Shown: positions 17,765-27,875 of the stretch, one piece after another
Position numbering within the stretch: position 1 is the stretch's first letter
Layout of the letters: the number at the start of each line of letters is the position of its first letter
Assembly: GCF_011769525.1 (NCBI RefSeq)
Contig: NZ_CP050440.1
Span: 4,589,501 to 4,653,500, forward strand
Source: Tolypothrix sp. PCC 7910
GTDB lineage: Bacteria; Cyanobacteriota; Cyanobacteriia; Cyanobacteriales; Nostocaceae
Direction of reading: 5' to 3'
Length of the DNA: 64,000 bases
Notes under the pieces: generated by a model
Seen by the model: the letters and a program-made list of their open reading frames with translations, nothing else
Told to the model about the DNA's origin: nothing
Database searches by the model: none
Translations under genes and position numbers: made by a program

Positions 17765-18838
17765 TTATGAGGTTGGCTGCTGTTCAGGGAACATACATTT
17801 ATCAGAGTCGCAACCAGATGGGCCTGCTTCAGACAATTCACCTAAATCATAGCGACTTAGTACTGCACAGAAATCATCTGTGATTCGCCGTGCTTTCACT
17901 TCTTGACTCAATTGCTCATAGGTGGCTTTATCTATTGGTTCAAAAGGTAAACGAGGGAAAGATTGTAAATCATCAAACCGAGCTAAAAGCGCTGCAGAAA
18001 TATATCCTTCATCATTCTGAATAGCTTCGTAAATCCGTTGTCCCAATGGCTCTACTTCCTCAGAACGTAGCTCTAAAGTTGCAGATGTATTATGAGTGAC
18101 ATAATGCTTCTGAACTTGCATCACAAAATCTAATTGAGCTAAAACAGAGAACTTAGAAACATCAATTTGATCGGCTCCTGGTAAATCCGCCCAAGGTACA
18201 GCAACTGGAATTTCTACTAACCATTCGCTGACACGAGAATCGAAGGGATCATTCAGCAAATTGCCATGTTCATCTTTGTCAGATTGAGAAGGAATAACAT
18301 TGTAACCATAGTCAATACAAGCTAAGGCTACGGGGTCATTTTTGCGGAAAGTAATGCGGCGAATAAATCTTTGCGCTTTGGGTGGATGCCAGCCAGAACT
18401 AGCACCTGTTAATAGTGCCTTAGTGCCACTAGGTTGAACAGTTGTACAACGATTGGGACGTTTGAGATTATGGCGATCGCAATAATCCCAAACTGCCCGA
18501 TGTACAATATCTTTCCAGAAACTCAGATATTCCGCTTCTTGGCGCTTAAATGCTAATCCTTGTTCCGTAGCGGGTCTTCCTGCTTCCCACCACCGCAACC
18601 AATCAACACCAAAAGCATGAACAAAGAAATCAAATAAGCCTGTAAAAGAAACCCCAACAATTGGGTCTAATTCCCGGCTTTTTTGATAGCGAGGTTCAAG
18701 AAATTTATGGTTCAAAAGTGAAGCTACAGAAAGCGCTCCAGCCGTGAAAGCTTCTTCTTGTTCTTTATAGTTATCGGGGTCAAGTTGATTCAGGTGAATT
18801 TCTGACAAATTACAGTGAAAGTTACTACCAATAATTTC
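17765..18838 (-). CDS. nrdJ: Class II ribonucleotide reductase, exon 2
   Basis: This is the 3' part of an adenosylcobalamin-dependent ribonucleotide reductase, which makes dNTPs from NTPs. It encodes 357 residues starting EIIGSNFHCNLSEIHLNQ, the direct continuation of the active-site motif NPCG in exon 1. Other parts are VQPSGTKALLTGASSGWHPPKAQRFIRR (substrate loop) and a C-terminal redox pair in GCDSDKCMFPEQ. The reading frame appears to start at an ATG at 18841, but that ATG is made of the last three intron bases; the real coding exon begins at 18838. Confidence 0.92.
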   Translation of the reverse strand, partial: EIIGSNFHCNLSEIHLNQLDPDNYKEQEEAFTAGALSVASLLNHKFLEPRYQKSRELDPIVGVSFTGLFDFFVHAFGVDWLRWWEAGRPATEQGLAFKRQEAEYLSFWKDIVHRAVWDYCDRHNLKRPNRCTTVQPSGTKALLTGASSGWHPPKAQRFIRRITFRKNDPVALACIDYGYNVIPSQSDKDEHGNLLNDPFDSRVSEWLVEIPVAVPWADLPGADQIDVSKFSVLAQLDFVMQVQKHYVTHNTSATLELRSEEVEPLGQRIYEAIQNDEGYISAALLARFDDLQSFPRLPFEPIDKATYEQLSQEVKARRITDDFCAVLSRYDLGELSEAGPSGCDSDKCMFPEQQPTS

Positions 18839-19160
18839 CATTTTTGTTAACCTAGAGGCTCTTTATCCTCTAGTTCTACGAGTTCTTTATTCCCCGTAGA
18901 TCCGACTATATTTTCTACTAAATATCAGCAAGCCCTATTTAGTAGCTGGAGACTCGTGGAGCCGTTCCCAAGAACGGGGGTAAAACCCAGATTATATTCT
19001 TATGACAATTTAAAATTTATCATTAATTTTGAATTGTCATTAGTTTCACTCTCTAGTCTGTACGGTGTCAAAGGTGGTTTAAATCCTCTGATTACCTCGG
19101 TATTCCCAATCTCAGGGTTCACCGAATTTCCCCAGTGTTTAACGTGAGGCAAAATTACTT
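18839..19160 (-). ncRNA. Group I intron inside nrdJ
   Basis: A 322-nt group I intron with no ORF. The 5' exon ends in U (GGU) and the intron ends in G, as the class requires. The internal guide GCCUCACG pairs with exon CGUGUGGU (P1, with a terminal G-U and one U-U mismatch); the adjacent AAUUUU can pair with exon 2 GAAAUU (P10). The P7 strands are GACUA (19058-19054) and UAGUC (18908-18904), inside R-like CAGACUA and S-like AUAUAGUCGG elements. CUACUAAAU/AUUUAGUAG gives P8 and CUAGAGG/CCUCUAG a P9-type hairpin. Splicing restores NPCG-EIIG. The subgroup was not determined. Confidence 0.9.
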
Positions 19161-20387
19161 ACCACACGGGTTTAAGCCAAACCTAGCTAAACGATGCTCT
19201 AATTCCTCAGCATCCATTTCTGGATAACGTTTTTGCAACCAATCTTTTGCTGTTCCTTGTTCGTAAGCCTTCAAGAAATCAACTTTCAATGCTGATGTTG
19301 GTAGTAAATCAATGTTAGATCTAGCGATCGCTTCACCAGCCCATTGAATTGCACCTTCGCCACTGTAATATTGTTTACGAACAGCATCAATAGATTCTTC
19401 TAATGTTGGCTTGCGATGAAACACTCTGGTATGGTTTGCCATCCGGAGAGCATCACGCTCTGGATCTATTCTCCAGTTACCTTCTGCATCTTGCTGCCAT
19501 AAATTATCTTTGGCTGTAGCACCTAGTTCATCGTCAGACCTGAACTGCCTCATGCCCGCACTTCTTCGTATATTACCTGCAACAATTGTTACGGCAGCCT
19601 GATCGATTAACAAACAGCATTCAACAGAATTTAATTGTCTTCCTAAAGCTTTATTCAGGATAGATGCACAATTTTGATAAAGTATGGGCAATTTAACTGG
19701 ATTAGCCACCCCTCCAAAGCCATTTAAGGTTTCTCCAGCTTGGCGAACATCACTAATATCAACAAATACTTGAACTTCTCCACTAAATCTTTCATCTGTA
19801 GAAAGTTCTAATAAGGTTTGATAAGATTCCACCCAACCTTGACGGCTATCGCCAACGTGGATAGTAACTTGATTACCCTGTATAGAAATTTCCGTATACT
19901 CTCGACGCTGTTCTTTGGGGGTAGCACCAATTTCACCCTGAACTTTGACATTAAGGCGATTGCGAATTGGGGGTAGTTGATTAATATATCTAGGTTCTAT
20001 GATGGCTCCGGTACCACAGCCCATCATTGCTAAATCCATCATCAACCCAAAGGCTTTCCAGTCTTGAAGGTTGGTAGAAGTGCAATTATAAGCCCCAGAA
20101 AAGTTTTTTGGCTTGGCTATCCAATCTGTACCACCAACCCATAACCAGCGTCCACTGGGTAGGGCTTTCATATTACGCTGCATCTTGTCTAAAATCTCGG
20201 CTTCTTCGCGGCTGAGTTTCCCCAATTCCACTAAGCCAATTAGAGTACGATCGCATACTTCATCCCAAGTTTCTCTCAAACCTGCCGGGCTGCGGCGGCT
20301 ATAGGTTCTGAAAAATACAGGATTAGCTGCAGGAGCAGTTTCCGGAAACCTTGTACTCTGACGTTTTCTTTCAAGCTCTCGAACCAT
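19161..20387 (-). CDS. nrdJ: Class II ribonucleotide reductase, exon 1
   Basis: The 5' part of nrdJ encodes 409 residues. It begins MVRELERKRQSTRFPETAP and shows typical class II segments: PSGRWLWVGGTDW, SGAYNCTSTNLQDWKAFGLMMDLAMMGCGTGAI (conserved cysteine), NIRRSAGMRQFRSDDE, and ends at NPCG. Without splicing, translation would read one Lys codon and stop (AAG TAA) inside the intron. With exon 2 the protein is 766 residues. The catalytic Cys and Glu of the CxE active-site motif are on different exons. Confidence 0.93.
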
Positions 20388-20543
20388 AAATCCAGTCTTG
20401 TTGCGTGCTGACAGATTAAGACTATAGACTAAGTAGATTTAGGATGAAAGATTGCCAAAAGGGACAACTTGCGCTTACTTTACAACAGTACAAAGTGCAA
20501 CATCCATCGATAATGTATAATATTGTTTCCGTTTTTCAGCGTA

Positions 20544-21128
20544 ATGTCTCTTGCTCCTTGGCGAAGTGCGATCGCTCTTGCCCTCAATGAAAATAGCAAT
20601 CTCGCTTATGCCCGTTATTTACAACTGGCGACTGTGCGGGTAAATGGTCTTCCTGCCAATCGAACTTTGGTATTTCGAGGCTTTTTGGAAAATACTAATC
20701 AGCTCAAATTTATTACTGATTCCCGTACTGAAAAAATCGAGCAGATACAGCAACAACCTTGGGCAGAAGCCTGCTGGTATTTCCCCAATACACGAGAGCA
20801 ATTTCGTATTACTGGCACCTTGACTTTGGTAAGTGATGATGAGCAACACAACTTAGCATCAGCACGCATTACCACCTGGCAAGAATTAAGTGATGCAGCA
20901 CGGTTACAATTTGCTTGGCCTAGTTCTGGTCAACTGAGAAATAAAGATGAACAAGCAGCTTTTTCGCCGCCGCAACCAGATTCTAGCCAGCCATTGCCAA
21001 ATTTTTGCTTATTGCTACTAGAACCTGTTCAGGTAGATCATCTAGTGTTACGTGGAGAACCACAAAATCGCTGGATATACTACCACGATGAACAGAATGG
21101 GTGGACGAGTCAAGAAATTAATCCTTGA
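20544..21128 (+). CDS. Pyridoxamine 5'-phosphate oxidase-family flavoprotein
   Basis: A 194-residue protein with the split-barrel FMN-binding fold of the PNPOx family (Npun/Alr4036-like branch). Motifs seen are APWRSAIALALNEN, YARYLQLATVRVNGLPANRTLVFRGF, the phosphate/FMN region LKFITDSRTEKIEQI, and AEACWYFPNTREQFRITGTL. The C-terminal end RWIYYHDEQNGWTSQEINP resembles the usual PNPOx tail only weakly, so the substrate is uncertain. The ATG at 20544 is preferred to a TTG seven codons upstream. Confidence 0.8.
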   Translation: MSLAPWRSAIALALNENSNLAYARYLQLATVRVNGLPANRTLVFRGFLENTNQLKFITDSRTEKIEQIQQQPWAEACWYFPNTREQFRITGTLTLVSDDEQHNLASARITTWQELSDAARLQFAWPSSGQLRNKDEQAAFSPPQPDSSQPLPNFCLLLLEPVQVDHLVLRGEPQNRWIYYHDEQNGWTSQEINP

Positions 21129-21213
21129 TAGGGATTAGGGATTAGGGATTAGGGATTGGGTAATAGGTAATTGGTAATGGGGAAATCACCTAACACCAAA
21201 CACCAAACTCTAG

Positions 21214-21966
21214 TTAGATTCCTGCACCATCTAAGAACTGCTGGATGGCTTTATCTCTGAGGTTACACCAAGCGGTTTCTTTGAGTTGTTCAGCTTCATT
21301 AACAGCTAAATGACCTGCCAAAACGGGGGTTTTCTCAGCAGACTGGTTACGCTGAAGAGTTTGTATTTGTTCTTCCAATGCTTCAATTCGGTCTACTAAA
21401 GCACGAATTACTTCGGCTTCGGAGTCTGGTAAGTTGTTGTGTTCTAGAGGCGCAACCCGAACTCCAGAACGATAGATAATCCGGCCAGGTATACCAACAA
21501 CAGTGCAATCAGAAGGTACATCACGTAGTACTACTGAACCTGCACCAATGCGGACATTATTACCAACTTGAATATTTCCTAGTACTTTTGCACCTGCGCC
21601 GACTACAACGTTTTCACCCAAAGTTGGGTGGCGTTTACCGCTTTCTTTACCAGTACCACCAAGGGTGACACCTTGATAAATTAGCGCATAGTCTCCCACG
21701 ATCGCAGTTTCGCCAATTACTACACCCATACCGTGGTCAATAAAAACGCCATGTCCAATGGTTGCGCCTGGGTGAATTTCAACCCCCGTCAAAAACCGAG
21801 CCAAGTGAGATATTAAACGGGGGATAAAGGGAATACCTATAATATGCAGCCAGTGAGCCAGCCGATAAAATAGCAAAGCTTGCAAACCGGGGTAACAGAA
21901 TAAAACTTCCAACCAGTTGCGAGCAGCTGGGTCACGTTCAAAGATGATGCTAAAGTCGGCACGCAT
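21214..21966 (-). CDS. cysE: Serine O-acetyltransferase
   Basis: CysE acetylates serine with acetyl-CoA to form O-acetylserine, the acceptor for sulfide in cysteine synthesis. The 250-residue protein begins [20 protein letters not shown], and has the left-handed beta-helix hexapeptide repeats with the catalytic [13 protein letters not shown] and [17 protein letters not shown]. The C-terminal 70 residues include a coiled-coil-like stretch ([20 protein letters not shown]) longer than in the short plant/bacterial forms. The ATG at 21966 is chosen over a GTG four codons upstream. Confidence 0.95.
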   Translation of the reverse strand: MRADFSIIFERDPAARNWLEVLFCYPGLQALLFYRLAHWLHIIGIPFIPRLISHLARFLTGVEIHPGATIGHGVFIDHGMGVVIGETAIVGDYALIYQGVTLGGTGKESGKRHPTLGENVVVGAGAKVLGNIQVGNNVRIGAGSVVLRDVPSDCTVVGIPGRIIYRSGVRVAPLEHNNLPDSEAEVIRALVDRIEALEEQIQTLQRNQSAEKTPVLAGHLAVNEAEQLKETAWCNLRDKAIQQFLDGAGI

Positions 21967-22124
21967 TGTAGATAGCACGAGATAGTAACCTCGGAAAGCA
22001 AAACGAGCTACCTTCCCATATTATCTTTCTCGGTGTAACTCGTAACAAATTGGGTGTTTGGTAATGGGTAATGGGTAATTGGTAATAGAAATTTCTCCCT
22101 CATCATCCCCAGTCCCCAATACCT

Positions 22125-22616
22125 CTAAGGCTGCTGCACTGTGAGAGTGTAGTTATGCTTGACTCCAGAATCAAATGTACCTATCCAAATGCGATAGGTT
22201 CCGCTTTTGAAATCGCGATCATCGATGCTGGCATCTTTACTTTTACCAGTATCATCGCCACAGCGAATTGTTGAATCGTCTGGGCCTTGGATGAGCATAG
22301 TGGTGTCATACCCGCCACTATTTACTAGGAATTTTAGGCGAGCAAAGTCTTTCTCTAAGGTAATGATGTGATCTGGTTGGGGATCTGCAAAACCAATACA
22401 GGCTTTTTTATCGCGATCGCGGTTACTAATGGCAGACAGTGAGTACGATCCACCTGTGTATCCTTCAGCGACTCCTTGCGCTGGGTTAAAACCTGCTGAT
22501 AGCTTCAGTGTGCCAAAGTTTGCTGTCTGTGCTATTACGGGTTGCGCCATGATAGCAGTACCTAGAGCCAAAAGCCAGCCTAATTGCGATTTAATCCGGA
22601 GGCGAAAATATTTCAT
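22125..22616 (-). CDS. Secreted hypothetical protein with PPC-like beta domain
   Basis: A 163-residue protein with a signal peptide (SQLGWLLALGTAIMAQPVIAQ, cleavage after about residue 30). The mature part contains GFNPAQGVAEGYTGGSYSLSAI and, near the end, DDRDFKSGTYRIWIGTFDSGVKHNYTLTV, which resembles pre-peptidase C-terminal type beta-sandwich domains. Two cysteines (ACIGFAD and IRCGDD) could form a disulfide. It is probably periplasmic or exported. It has no operon partner. Confidence 0.75.
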   Translation of the reverse strand: MKYFRLRIKSQLGWLLALGTAIMAQPVIAQTANFGTLKLSAGFNPAQGVAEGYTGGSYSLSAISNRDRDKKACIGFADPQPDHIITLEKDFARLKFLVNSGGYDTTMLIQGPDDSTIRCGDDTGKSKDASIDDRDFKSGTYRIWIGTFDSGVKHNYTLTVQQP

Positions 22617-22644
22617 AGTAGTCCTCCACCAAGCAATTTTATAA

Positions 22645-23170
22645 GTAACTATATATACTTATTGTAATCATTTTTTGGGAATATTTCCTGAGTTGTGACA
22701 CATTGAAATCTGCCACAATTCATGGCTAAAAAAACAAAAAAAGTGTGTTTTTAAGATAAATTTTATTGCAGTTTTTAATAAAATTTAAAAATAACTTTTT
22801 TCCTATATTTAAATTTTCAATATAGTCACAGTTACTAAATGTTTTATTTTAATGAAGACAAGATTATATAAACTTTTTGTGTGGCTTTTGAAAAGTTTAT
22901 ACAACTGTTAATTATGCTGCTAATTATGGGGCAATACGGTTGAGATAAGACTTTTTCTCTCTCTGTATCTCTGCTCTCTCTGGCTACCTTAGCGTATAAA
23001 TTTATTTAAAATTAACACTATTGAATTGAGGGGTCATAACCCTCATTAAACCAGCACTATTCTTGTAGAAGTTGAAGATATAAATTAAGAGAATGCATGA
23101 GACTAAGCTTATGCATCCTACAAACAAAAAATTGCGATAATTTGTAACTTTAGTCTCTAGTCCTAGCTTT
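22645..23170. other. AT-rich intergenic region without recognisable genes
   Basis: These 526 bp between the secreted protein gene (promoter side) and grxC (3' side) are AT-rich, with poly-A and poly-T tracts at 22720-22810. I see no RNA gene, no clear inverted repeat and no coding frame with family features. Confidence 0.45.
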
Positions 23171-23482
23171 TTACGCAGGTTCCGCTAACAGGGGATCAAG
23201 TTGACCTTTTGTATCCAAATCATAAAGGTCATCACAACCACCAATATGCTGATTGTTAATAAAAATTTGTGGTACTGTGCGGCGACTATTAGCACGTTCT
23301 GCCATTTTAGTTCTGGCAGCTTCGTCACCATCGATTTTGTATTCTTGGAATTGCACACCTTTCCACCACAGCAGCATTTTAGCGCGGATGCAATAAGGAC
23401 AAGTTTGCCAAGTATAAATTTCGACGTTGGCTTTAACTCTTTCTGGGTGTCGATTTAAAAGAGGATTAAGAAAGTCCAGCAT
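23171..23482 (-). CDS. grxC: Glutaredoxin 3
   Basis: A 103-residue dithiol glutaredoxin, which reduces disulfides using glutathione. The thioredoxin-fold features are EIYTWQTCPYCIRAKMLL with the CPYC active site, the cis-proline TVPQIFINNQHIGGCDDL glutathione-binding stretch, and the C-terminal LDPLL. About 17 extra residues precede the usual start. It is monocistronic. Confidence 0.95.
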   Translation of the reverse strand: MLDFLNPLLNRHPERVKANVEIYTWQTCPYCIRAKMLLWWKGVQFQEYKIDGDEAARTKMAERANSRRTVPQIFINNQHIGGCDDLYDLDTKGQLDPLLAEPA

Positions 23483-23613
23483 ATTTTAAGAGATGGTAAT
23501 TTAATCTGAATTTTCTCTAGCTTAAATCATGGCAATTGATAATTCGTAATTCGCAATTCGTAATTTAACAGTAAGTTAAGGTTAAAAACATAAGTTTTTA
23601 AGTCTAATGCAAG

Positions 23614-24186
23614 TTATCGCATTGGCGTAGGAACCCATTTTTGGAAACTTTCTAAATGATTCCAGTAAGACATATAACCGATAAATGCCCAAATTAAGGC
23701 TGCTGTGACCAGCACTGCTGCACCAATTAAGCGCCAAGTTGGGTTTGTTTTTAAGTAGAGGGTAGGTGCAGCAAAAACACCTCCTAAGCCTGTAAGGATA
23801 AAACCTATTCCTGAAATTAAAGGTTGTTTTGTAAGTCCCAAATTAATAATGCGGAGACCGATAACGATCGCAACTAACCCAGCAAAGAATGCGTAAATTG
23901 CAAGTGTGAGTAAATCCCATCCCAAAGCAAGCGCGATCGCGGCACCAATAAATAAAATTCCTAATAAAATTGTAGTTTCACCAAAAGCGATGTTAAAACT
24001 ACCGCCAATGGGCCAAGTAAAGCTCATGTGTAACCCCGTAGTTAATGCGATTGCTCCTGTTACCCCAAAGCCAGGAATCCAATGTTTCTGATTATCGCTA
24101 ACTATCCCCCGATATACATAATCTGCCAGTAGAAATAATCCAGCTACCATATTGATTAACATCAGAGTGATGTAGTCAATAAACAT
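23614..24186 (-). CDS. DUF981-type integral membrane protein
   Basis: A 190-residue membrane protein with about six hydrophobic helices: MLINMVAGLFLLADYVYRG, VTGAIALTTGLHM, TTILLGILFIGAAIALALGW, LAIYAFFAGLVAIVIGLRI, LISGIGFILTGLGGVFA and LIGAAVLVTAALIWAFIGY. The pattern and the start MFIDYITLMLINM resemble DUF981 proteins. The function is unknown. The ATG is preceded by GGAGATAAATC. Confidence 0.75.
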   Translation of the reverse strand: MFIDYITLMLINMVAGLFLLADYVYRGIVSDNQKHWIPGFGVTGAIALTTGLHMSFTWPIGGSFNIAFGETTILLGILFIGAAIALALGWDLLTLAIYAFFAGLVAIVIGLRIINLGLTKQPLISGIGFILTGLGGVFAAPTLYLKTNPTWRLIGAAVLVTAALIWAFIGYMSYWNHLESFQKWVPTPMR

Positions 24187-24467
24187 GATTTATCTCCAGA
24201 GAGTTTATTAGAAAATACCTCTGAGTTGTTATTTTGTATATTGCTCCACAGATACAGTTTTTTGTATTGATAAAAGTTATCAATTGCTCATACGTATAAA
24301 TAAGCATGGCAATGTTATTTTTAATACTCAAAGTTTTTATTGGCATTAAAACTTAACATAGAGCCTCATCAAGACTATTTTCCACGTGTATCCGCCCTTT
24401 GGTAGACTTGAAGACTGGAATAGCTAGATAAAACGACGCGAAGTCAAGCAGTTGAGAGGGCGACTCT

Positions 24468-25505
24468 GTGGAAAATACACTTGGATTAGAGATTATTGAG
24501 GTAGTAGAGCAAGCCGCGATCGCATCCGCCAAATGGATGGGTAAAGGCGAAAAGAACACTGCTGACCAAGTTGCAGTGGAAGCTATGCGGGAGAGGATGA
24601 ACAAAATTTATATGCGTGGTCGCATTGTCATTGGCGAAGGCGAACGTGATGATGCTCCCATGTTATATATTGGGGAAGAGGTGGGTATCTGCGCCCGTCC
24701 AGATGCTAAGGACTTCTGTAACCCAGATGAATTGATTGAAATTGACATTGCCGTTGACCCATGTGAAGGTACGAACTTGGTAGCATACGGCCAACCTGGC
24801 TCAATGGCTGTATTGGCAATTTCAGAAAAAGGTGGCTTATTTGCTGCTCCTGACTTCTACATGAAGAAGTTAGCAGCACCACCAGCAGCTAAAGGCAAGG
24901 TGGACATTAACAAGTCAGCAACGGAAAACCTCAAAATTCTCTCCGAGTGTCTAGATCGTTCTATTGAAGAACTTGTGGTAGTTGTAATGAAGCGCGAACG
25001 CCACAACGATTTAATTAAAGAAATCCGCGATGCTGGGGCGAGAGTACAACTAATTTCCGATGGTGATGTGGGTGCAGCCATCTCTTGTGGTTTTGCGGGA
25101 ACTAATATCCACGCGCTGATGGGTATTGGTGCAGCACCAGAAGGGGTAATTTCCGCCGCCGCTATGCGTGCTTTAGGTGGGCATTTCCAAGGTCAGTTGA
25201 TTTATGACCCCGCGATCGTCAAAACAGGTTTAATTGGCGAAAGCAAAGAAGCTAACCTTGATCGTTTGAAGTCTATGAATATCAACGACCCTGATAAGGT
25301 CTATGATGCTCATGAACTCGCATCTGGTGAAACTGTACTTTTTGCTGCTAGTGGTATTACCTCTGGAAATCTGATGCAAGGTGTACGCTTTTTCAAGGGT
25401 GGAGCCAGAACTCAAAGCCTAGTTATTTCCAACCAGTCAAACACCGCTCGGTTTGTGGATACCATTCACATGTTTGATAATCCTAAGACCGTACAATTGC
25501 GGTAA
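24468..25505 (+). CDS. glpX: Class II fructose-1,6-/sedoheptulose-1,7-bisphosphatase
   Basis: This is the cyanobacterial bifunctional FBPase/SBPase (GlpX type) of the Calvin cycle. The 345-residue protein shows [29 protein letters not shown], the metal site [14 protein letters not shown] and [27 protein letters not shown], and the C-terminal [18 protein letters not shown]. The start is GTG (GTGGAAAATACACTTGG), placed by alignment with the family N-terminus [15 protein letters not shown]. It precedes hemA on the same strand after 205 bp. Confidence 0.95.
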   Translation: MENTLGLEIIEVVEQAAIASAKWMGKGEKNTADQVAVEAMRERMNKIYMRGRIVIGEGERDDAPMLYIGEEVGICARPDAKDFCNPDELIEIDIAVDPCEGTNLVAYGQPGSMAVLAISEKGGLFAAPDFYMKKLAAPPAAKGKVDINKSATENLKILSECLDRSIEELVVVVMKRERHNDLIKEIRDAGARVQLISDGDVGAAISCGFAGTNIHALMGIGAAPEGVISAAAMRALGGHFQGQLIYDPAIVKTGLIGESKEANLDRLKSMNINDPDKVYDAHELASGETVLFAASGITSGNLMQGVRFFKGGARTQSLVISNQSNTARFVDTIHMFDNPKTVQLR

Positions 25506-25532
25506 ACAATCGTAGTGCGGAGTCACCCCAGT

Positions 25533-25559
25533 TGAGAGTGGCAAAAGCCGCCACTCTGA
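25533..25559 (+). terminator. Hairpin downstream of glpX
   Basis: AGAGTGGC and GCCACTCT form an 8-bp stem about 30 bp after the glpX stop codon. There is no T-run after it, so it may be a processing or stabilising hairpin rather than a true intrinsic terminator. Confidence 0.35.
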
Positions 25560-25710
25560 CTGAATCGCTGAGGTATTGAGTACCCAGTCCAAAACTATAG
25601 TTTGTTGATCATTCCTCAGCACTTTTTCAGTTAGGAGTTATGAATTCTATGAACTCCTAACTGACCAATCACCACTTACCAATCACCATTTAGCAATTAC
25701 TAATTAGCAG

Positions 25711-26997
25711 ATGAATATAGCAGTGGTGGGGTTAAGCCATAAAACAGCCCCAGTAGAAATCCGGGAAAAGCTGAGTATTCCAGAACCTCAAACCGAAAGC
25801 GCGATCGCTCAACTTACCAGCTTTCCCCATATTGACGAAGTTGCTATTCTCAGCACTTGTAACCGTCTGGAAATTTACATTGTCACTGGTGAAACCGAAC
25901 ATGGGATTCGGGAAGTAACTCAGTTTCTGGGCGAATACAGCAAATTGCCTGTCACATCTTTACGCCAACACTTATTCATGTTGTTGCATGAAGATGCTGT
26001 GATGCATATTATGCGTGTAGCTGCTGGGTTAGACAGTCTCGTACTGGGAGAAGGACAAATTCTCGCTCAGGTGAAGAATACCCACAAACTGGGACAACAA
26101 TATAACGGTATAAAAACAATTCTGAATCGATTATTTAAACAAGCCTTAACAGCAGGTAAGCGAGTTCGTACGGAAACTAGCATTGGTACTGGCGCAGTTT
26201 CCATCAGTTCCGCAGCTGTGGAATTGGCGCATATGAAGGTAGAAAATTTAGCAGCTTGTCGAGTCGCTATTCTCGGTGCTGGTAAAATGTCTCGCTTGCT
26301 GGTACAGCACCTCGTTTCTAAAGGCGCTGGGCAAATTAGTATTTTAAATCGCTCAACTCAACGAGCCGTAGAATTGGCTAAACTGTTCCCAGATCAGCCA
26401 ATCGAAATTCATCCGCTATCAGAAATGATGGCAGTAATTGCCAACAGTCATTTAGTATTTACCAGTACTTCCGCTACAGACCCCATTTTGGATCGTGCGA
26501 AATTAGAAATGGTTTTAGAGCCTAACCAGTCTCTAATGCTATTTGATATTTCCGTACCCCGCAACGTCCATTCTGATGTGAATGGGCTAGAAAATGTCCA
26601 GGCGTTCAACGTCGATGATTTGAAGGCTGTAGTAGCACAAAACTATGAAAGCCGTCGCAAGATGGCTCAAGAAGCAGAGAAAATCCTGGATGAAGAAGTA
26701 GAAGCTTTTGATATTTGGTGGCGCAGTCTAGAAACTGTCTCCACAATTAGCTGTCTGCGAAATAAAGTAGAAACCATCCGCGAACAGGAATTGGAAAAGG
26801 CTTTGTCGCGCTTGGGTTCGGAATTCGCAGAAAAGCATCAAGAAGTCATTGAAGCTTTAACGAGAGGCATCGTTAACAAAATTTTACACGATCCGATGGT
26901 GCAATTGCGAGCGCAGCAAGATGTAGAAGCTAGACGGCAATGTATGCAGACTCTGCAGATGTTATTTAACCTAGATGCAGAGGAACAGTTTAGCTAA
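25711..26997 (+). CDS. hemA: Glutamyl-tRNA reductase
   Basis: HemA reduces glutamyl-tRNA(Glu) to glutamate-1-semialdehyde, the first committed step to heme and chlorophyll. The 428-residue protein has the N-terminal [16 protein letters not shown], the catalytic cysteine in [14 protein letters not shown], the tRNA-recognition region [22 protein letters not shown], the NADPH-binding motif [16 protein letters not shown], and a C-terminal dimerisation helix. The ATG is the family start ([14 protein letters not shown]). Confidence 0.97.
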   Translation: MNIAVVGLSHKTAPVEIREKLSIPEPQTESAIAQLTSFPHIDEVAILSTCNRLEIYIVTGETEHGIREVTQFLGEYSKLPVTSLRQHLFMLLHEDAVMHIMRVAAGLDSLVLGEGQILAQVKNTHKLGQQYNGIKTILNRLFKQALTAGKRVRTETSIGTGAVSISSAAVELAHMKVENLAACRVAILGAGKMSRLLVQHLVSKGAGQISILNRSTQRAVELAKLFPDQPIEIHPLSEMMAVIANSHLVFTSTSATDPILDRAKLEMVLEPNQSLMLFDISVPRNVHSDVNGLENVQAFNVDDLKAVVAQNYESRRKMAQEAEKILDEEVEAFDIWWRSLETVSTISCLRNKVETIREQELEKALSRLGSEFAEKHQEVIEALTRGIVNKILHDPMVQLRAQQDVEARRQCMQTLQMLFNLDAEEQFS

Positions 26998-27056
26998 GTC
27001 TACGGACATCATTGGTGCGTTAGGATTTGCTCCCACGCACCAGCAATGACTCCAGA

Positions 27057-27410
27057 TTAGAACCTTTTGCTAGTAGCTAGAGGCTTAAGGCTTTGTAGCT
27101 GTTGGGTTTGCTCCTCTAATCTTTCAGCCAGGCGATCGCATACTAACTCACATAATCGCAAACATATAGGATCAGCGATTTCATAAATGACGCTGACACC
27201 TTCTGGTGTTCTTTTAACAATACCCGCCTGAGTCAAGACTTTGAGGTGCTTCGACACATTTGCCTGTCCGAGTCCAGTTAAGGCGATAATTTCCGTAACA
27301 TTTTTGGCACCCGATTTCAAACAACATAAAACTTGTAGCCGACTAACTTCAGACAAGACTTTAAAATAGTCAGCAACTGGGCTTAATGCCCCAGGAAAAA
27401 CTTCTGACAT
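27057..27410 (-). CDS. ArsR/SmtB-family transcriptional regulator
   Basis: A 117-residue winged-helix regulator. The ArsR core runs from VADYFKVLSEVSRLQVLCCLKSGAKNVTEII through the recognition helix ALTGLGQANVSKHLKVLTQAGIVKRTPEGVSVIYEIAD. The cysteines near the wing and C-terminus (CCLKSG, PICLRLCELVCD) could bind metal or sense redox, but the classic CxC sensor is not intact. It faces hemA tail to tail. No target gene is evident; the AT-rich upstream region may hold its own operator. Confidence 0.9.
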   Translation of the reverse strand: MSEVFPGALSPVADYFKVLSEVSRLQVLCCLKSGAKNVTEIIALTGLGQANVSKHLKVLTQAGIVKRTPEGVSVIYEIADPICLRLCELVCDRLAERLEEQTQQLQSLKPLATSKRF

Positions 27411-27567
27411 AGAAAAGTAATAATACTTTATGGATTAATTTCTACTATTATACTATATGGTAATATAATATTTATACTCATACCATAGTATTAATTGAGA
27501 CAGAGCAGGAATAATTGGTATAATAGTGGAACTGTCAAGAGAAGAAATTATTACAATTAAATAAGTC

Positions 27568-27692
27568 TTAAGGGACTTCCAAGTAAAAAAATATTCCATT
27601 GCTATTGTTCATTGTTAACTGTTGACTGTGAACCGTCAGCAGTCAACAGTCAACGACTTGAACGGAATAATTTATTTTTTGGAGTTCCCTAA
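27568..27692. repeat. MITE-like palindromic element
   Basis: A roughly 125-bp non-coding block with imperfect inverted ends: TTAAGGGACTTCCAAGT on the left and, reversed, TTAGGGAACTCCAAAAAAT on the right, each followed by A/T runs and TATTCC. The inside has TGTTGACTG-type inverted repeats. A sequence close to one end (GGAAGTCCCT after a T-rich stretch) recurs near 40172-40190. It fits a small non-autonomous element common in Nostocales. Confidence 0.5.
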
Positions 27693-27875
27693 GTTAAAGA
27701 TTTTGGACTAGTAATTTATTTTAGAAGGGTAAGGGTCAAAAGTTTTTATTTACCCTTGAAGTGTCCAACAAAAAAATATTGAGTACGATAGGAATAAGAA
27801 GCAAAGTGAAATTTGCAAATTATCACTTGCGTCAAAATAATTTACTATAGTCAAACAATTATAGATGCTATATTT

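Noticed and set aside
18839-18841. ATG start for a separate C-terminal reductase gene
   Set aside because: The ATG consists of the last three intron bases; the family sequence continues from exon 1 (NPCG) to GAA at 18838, so it is not a true start.
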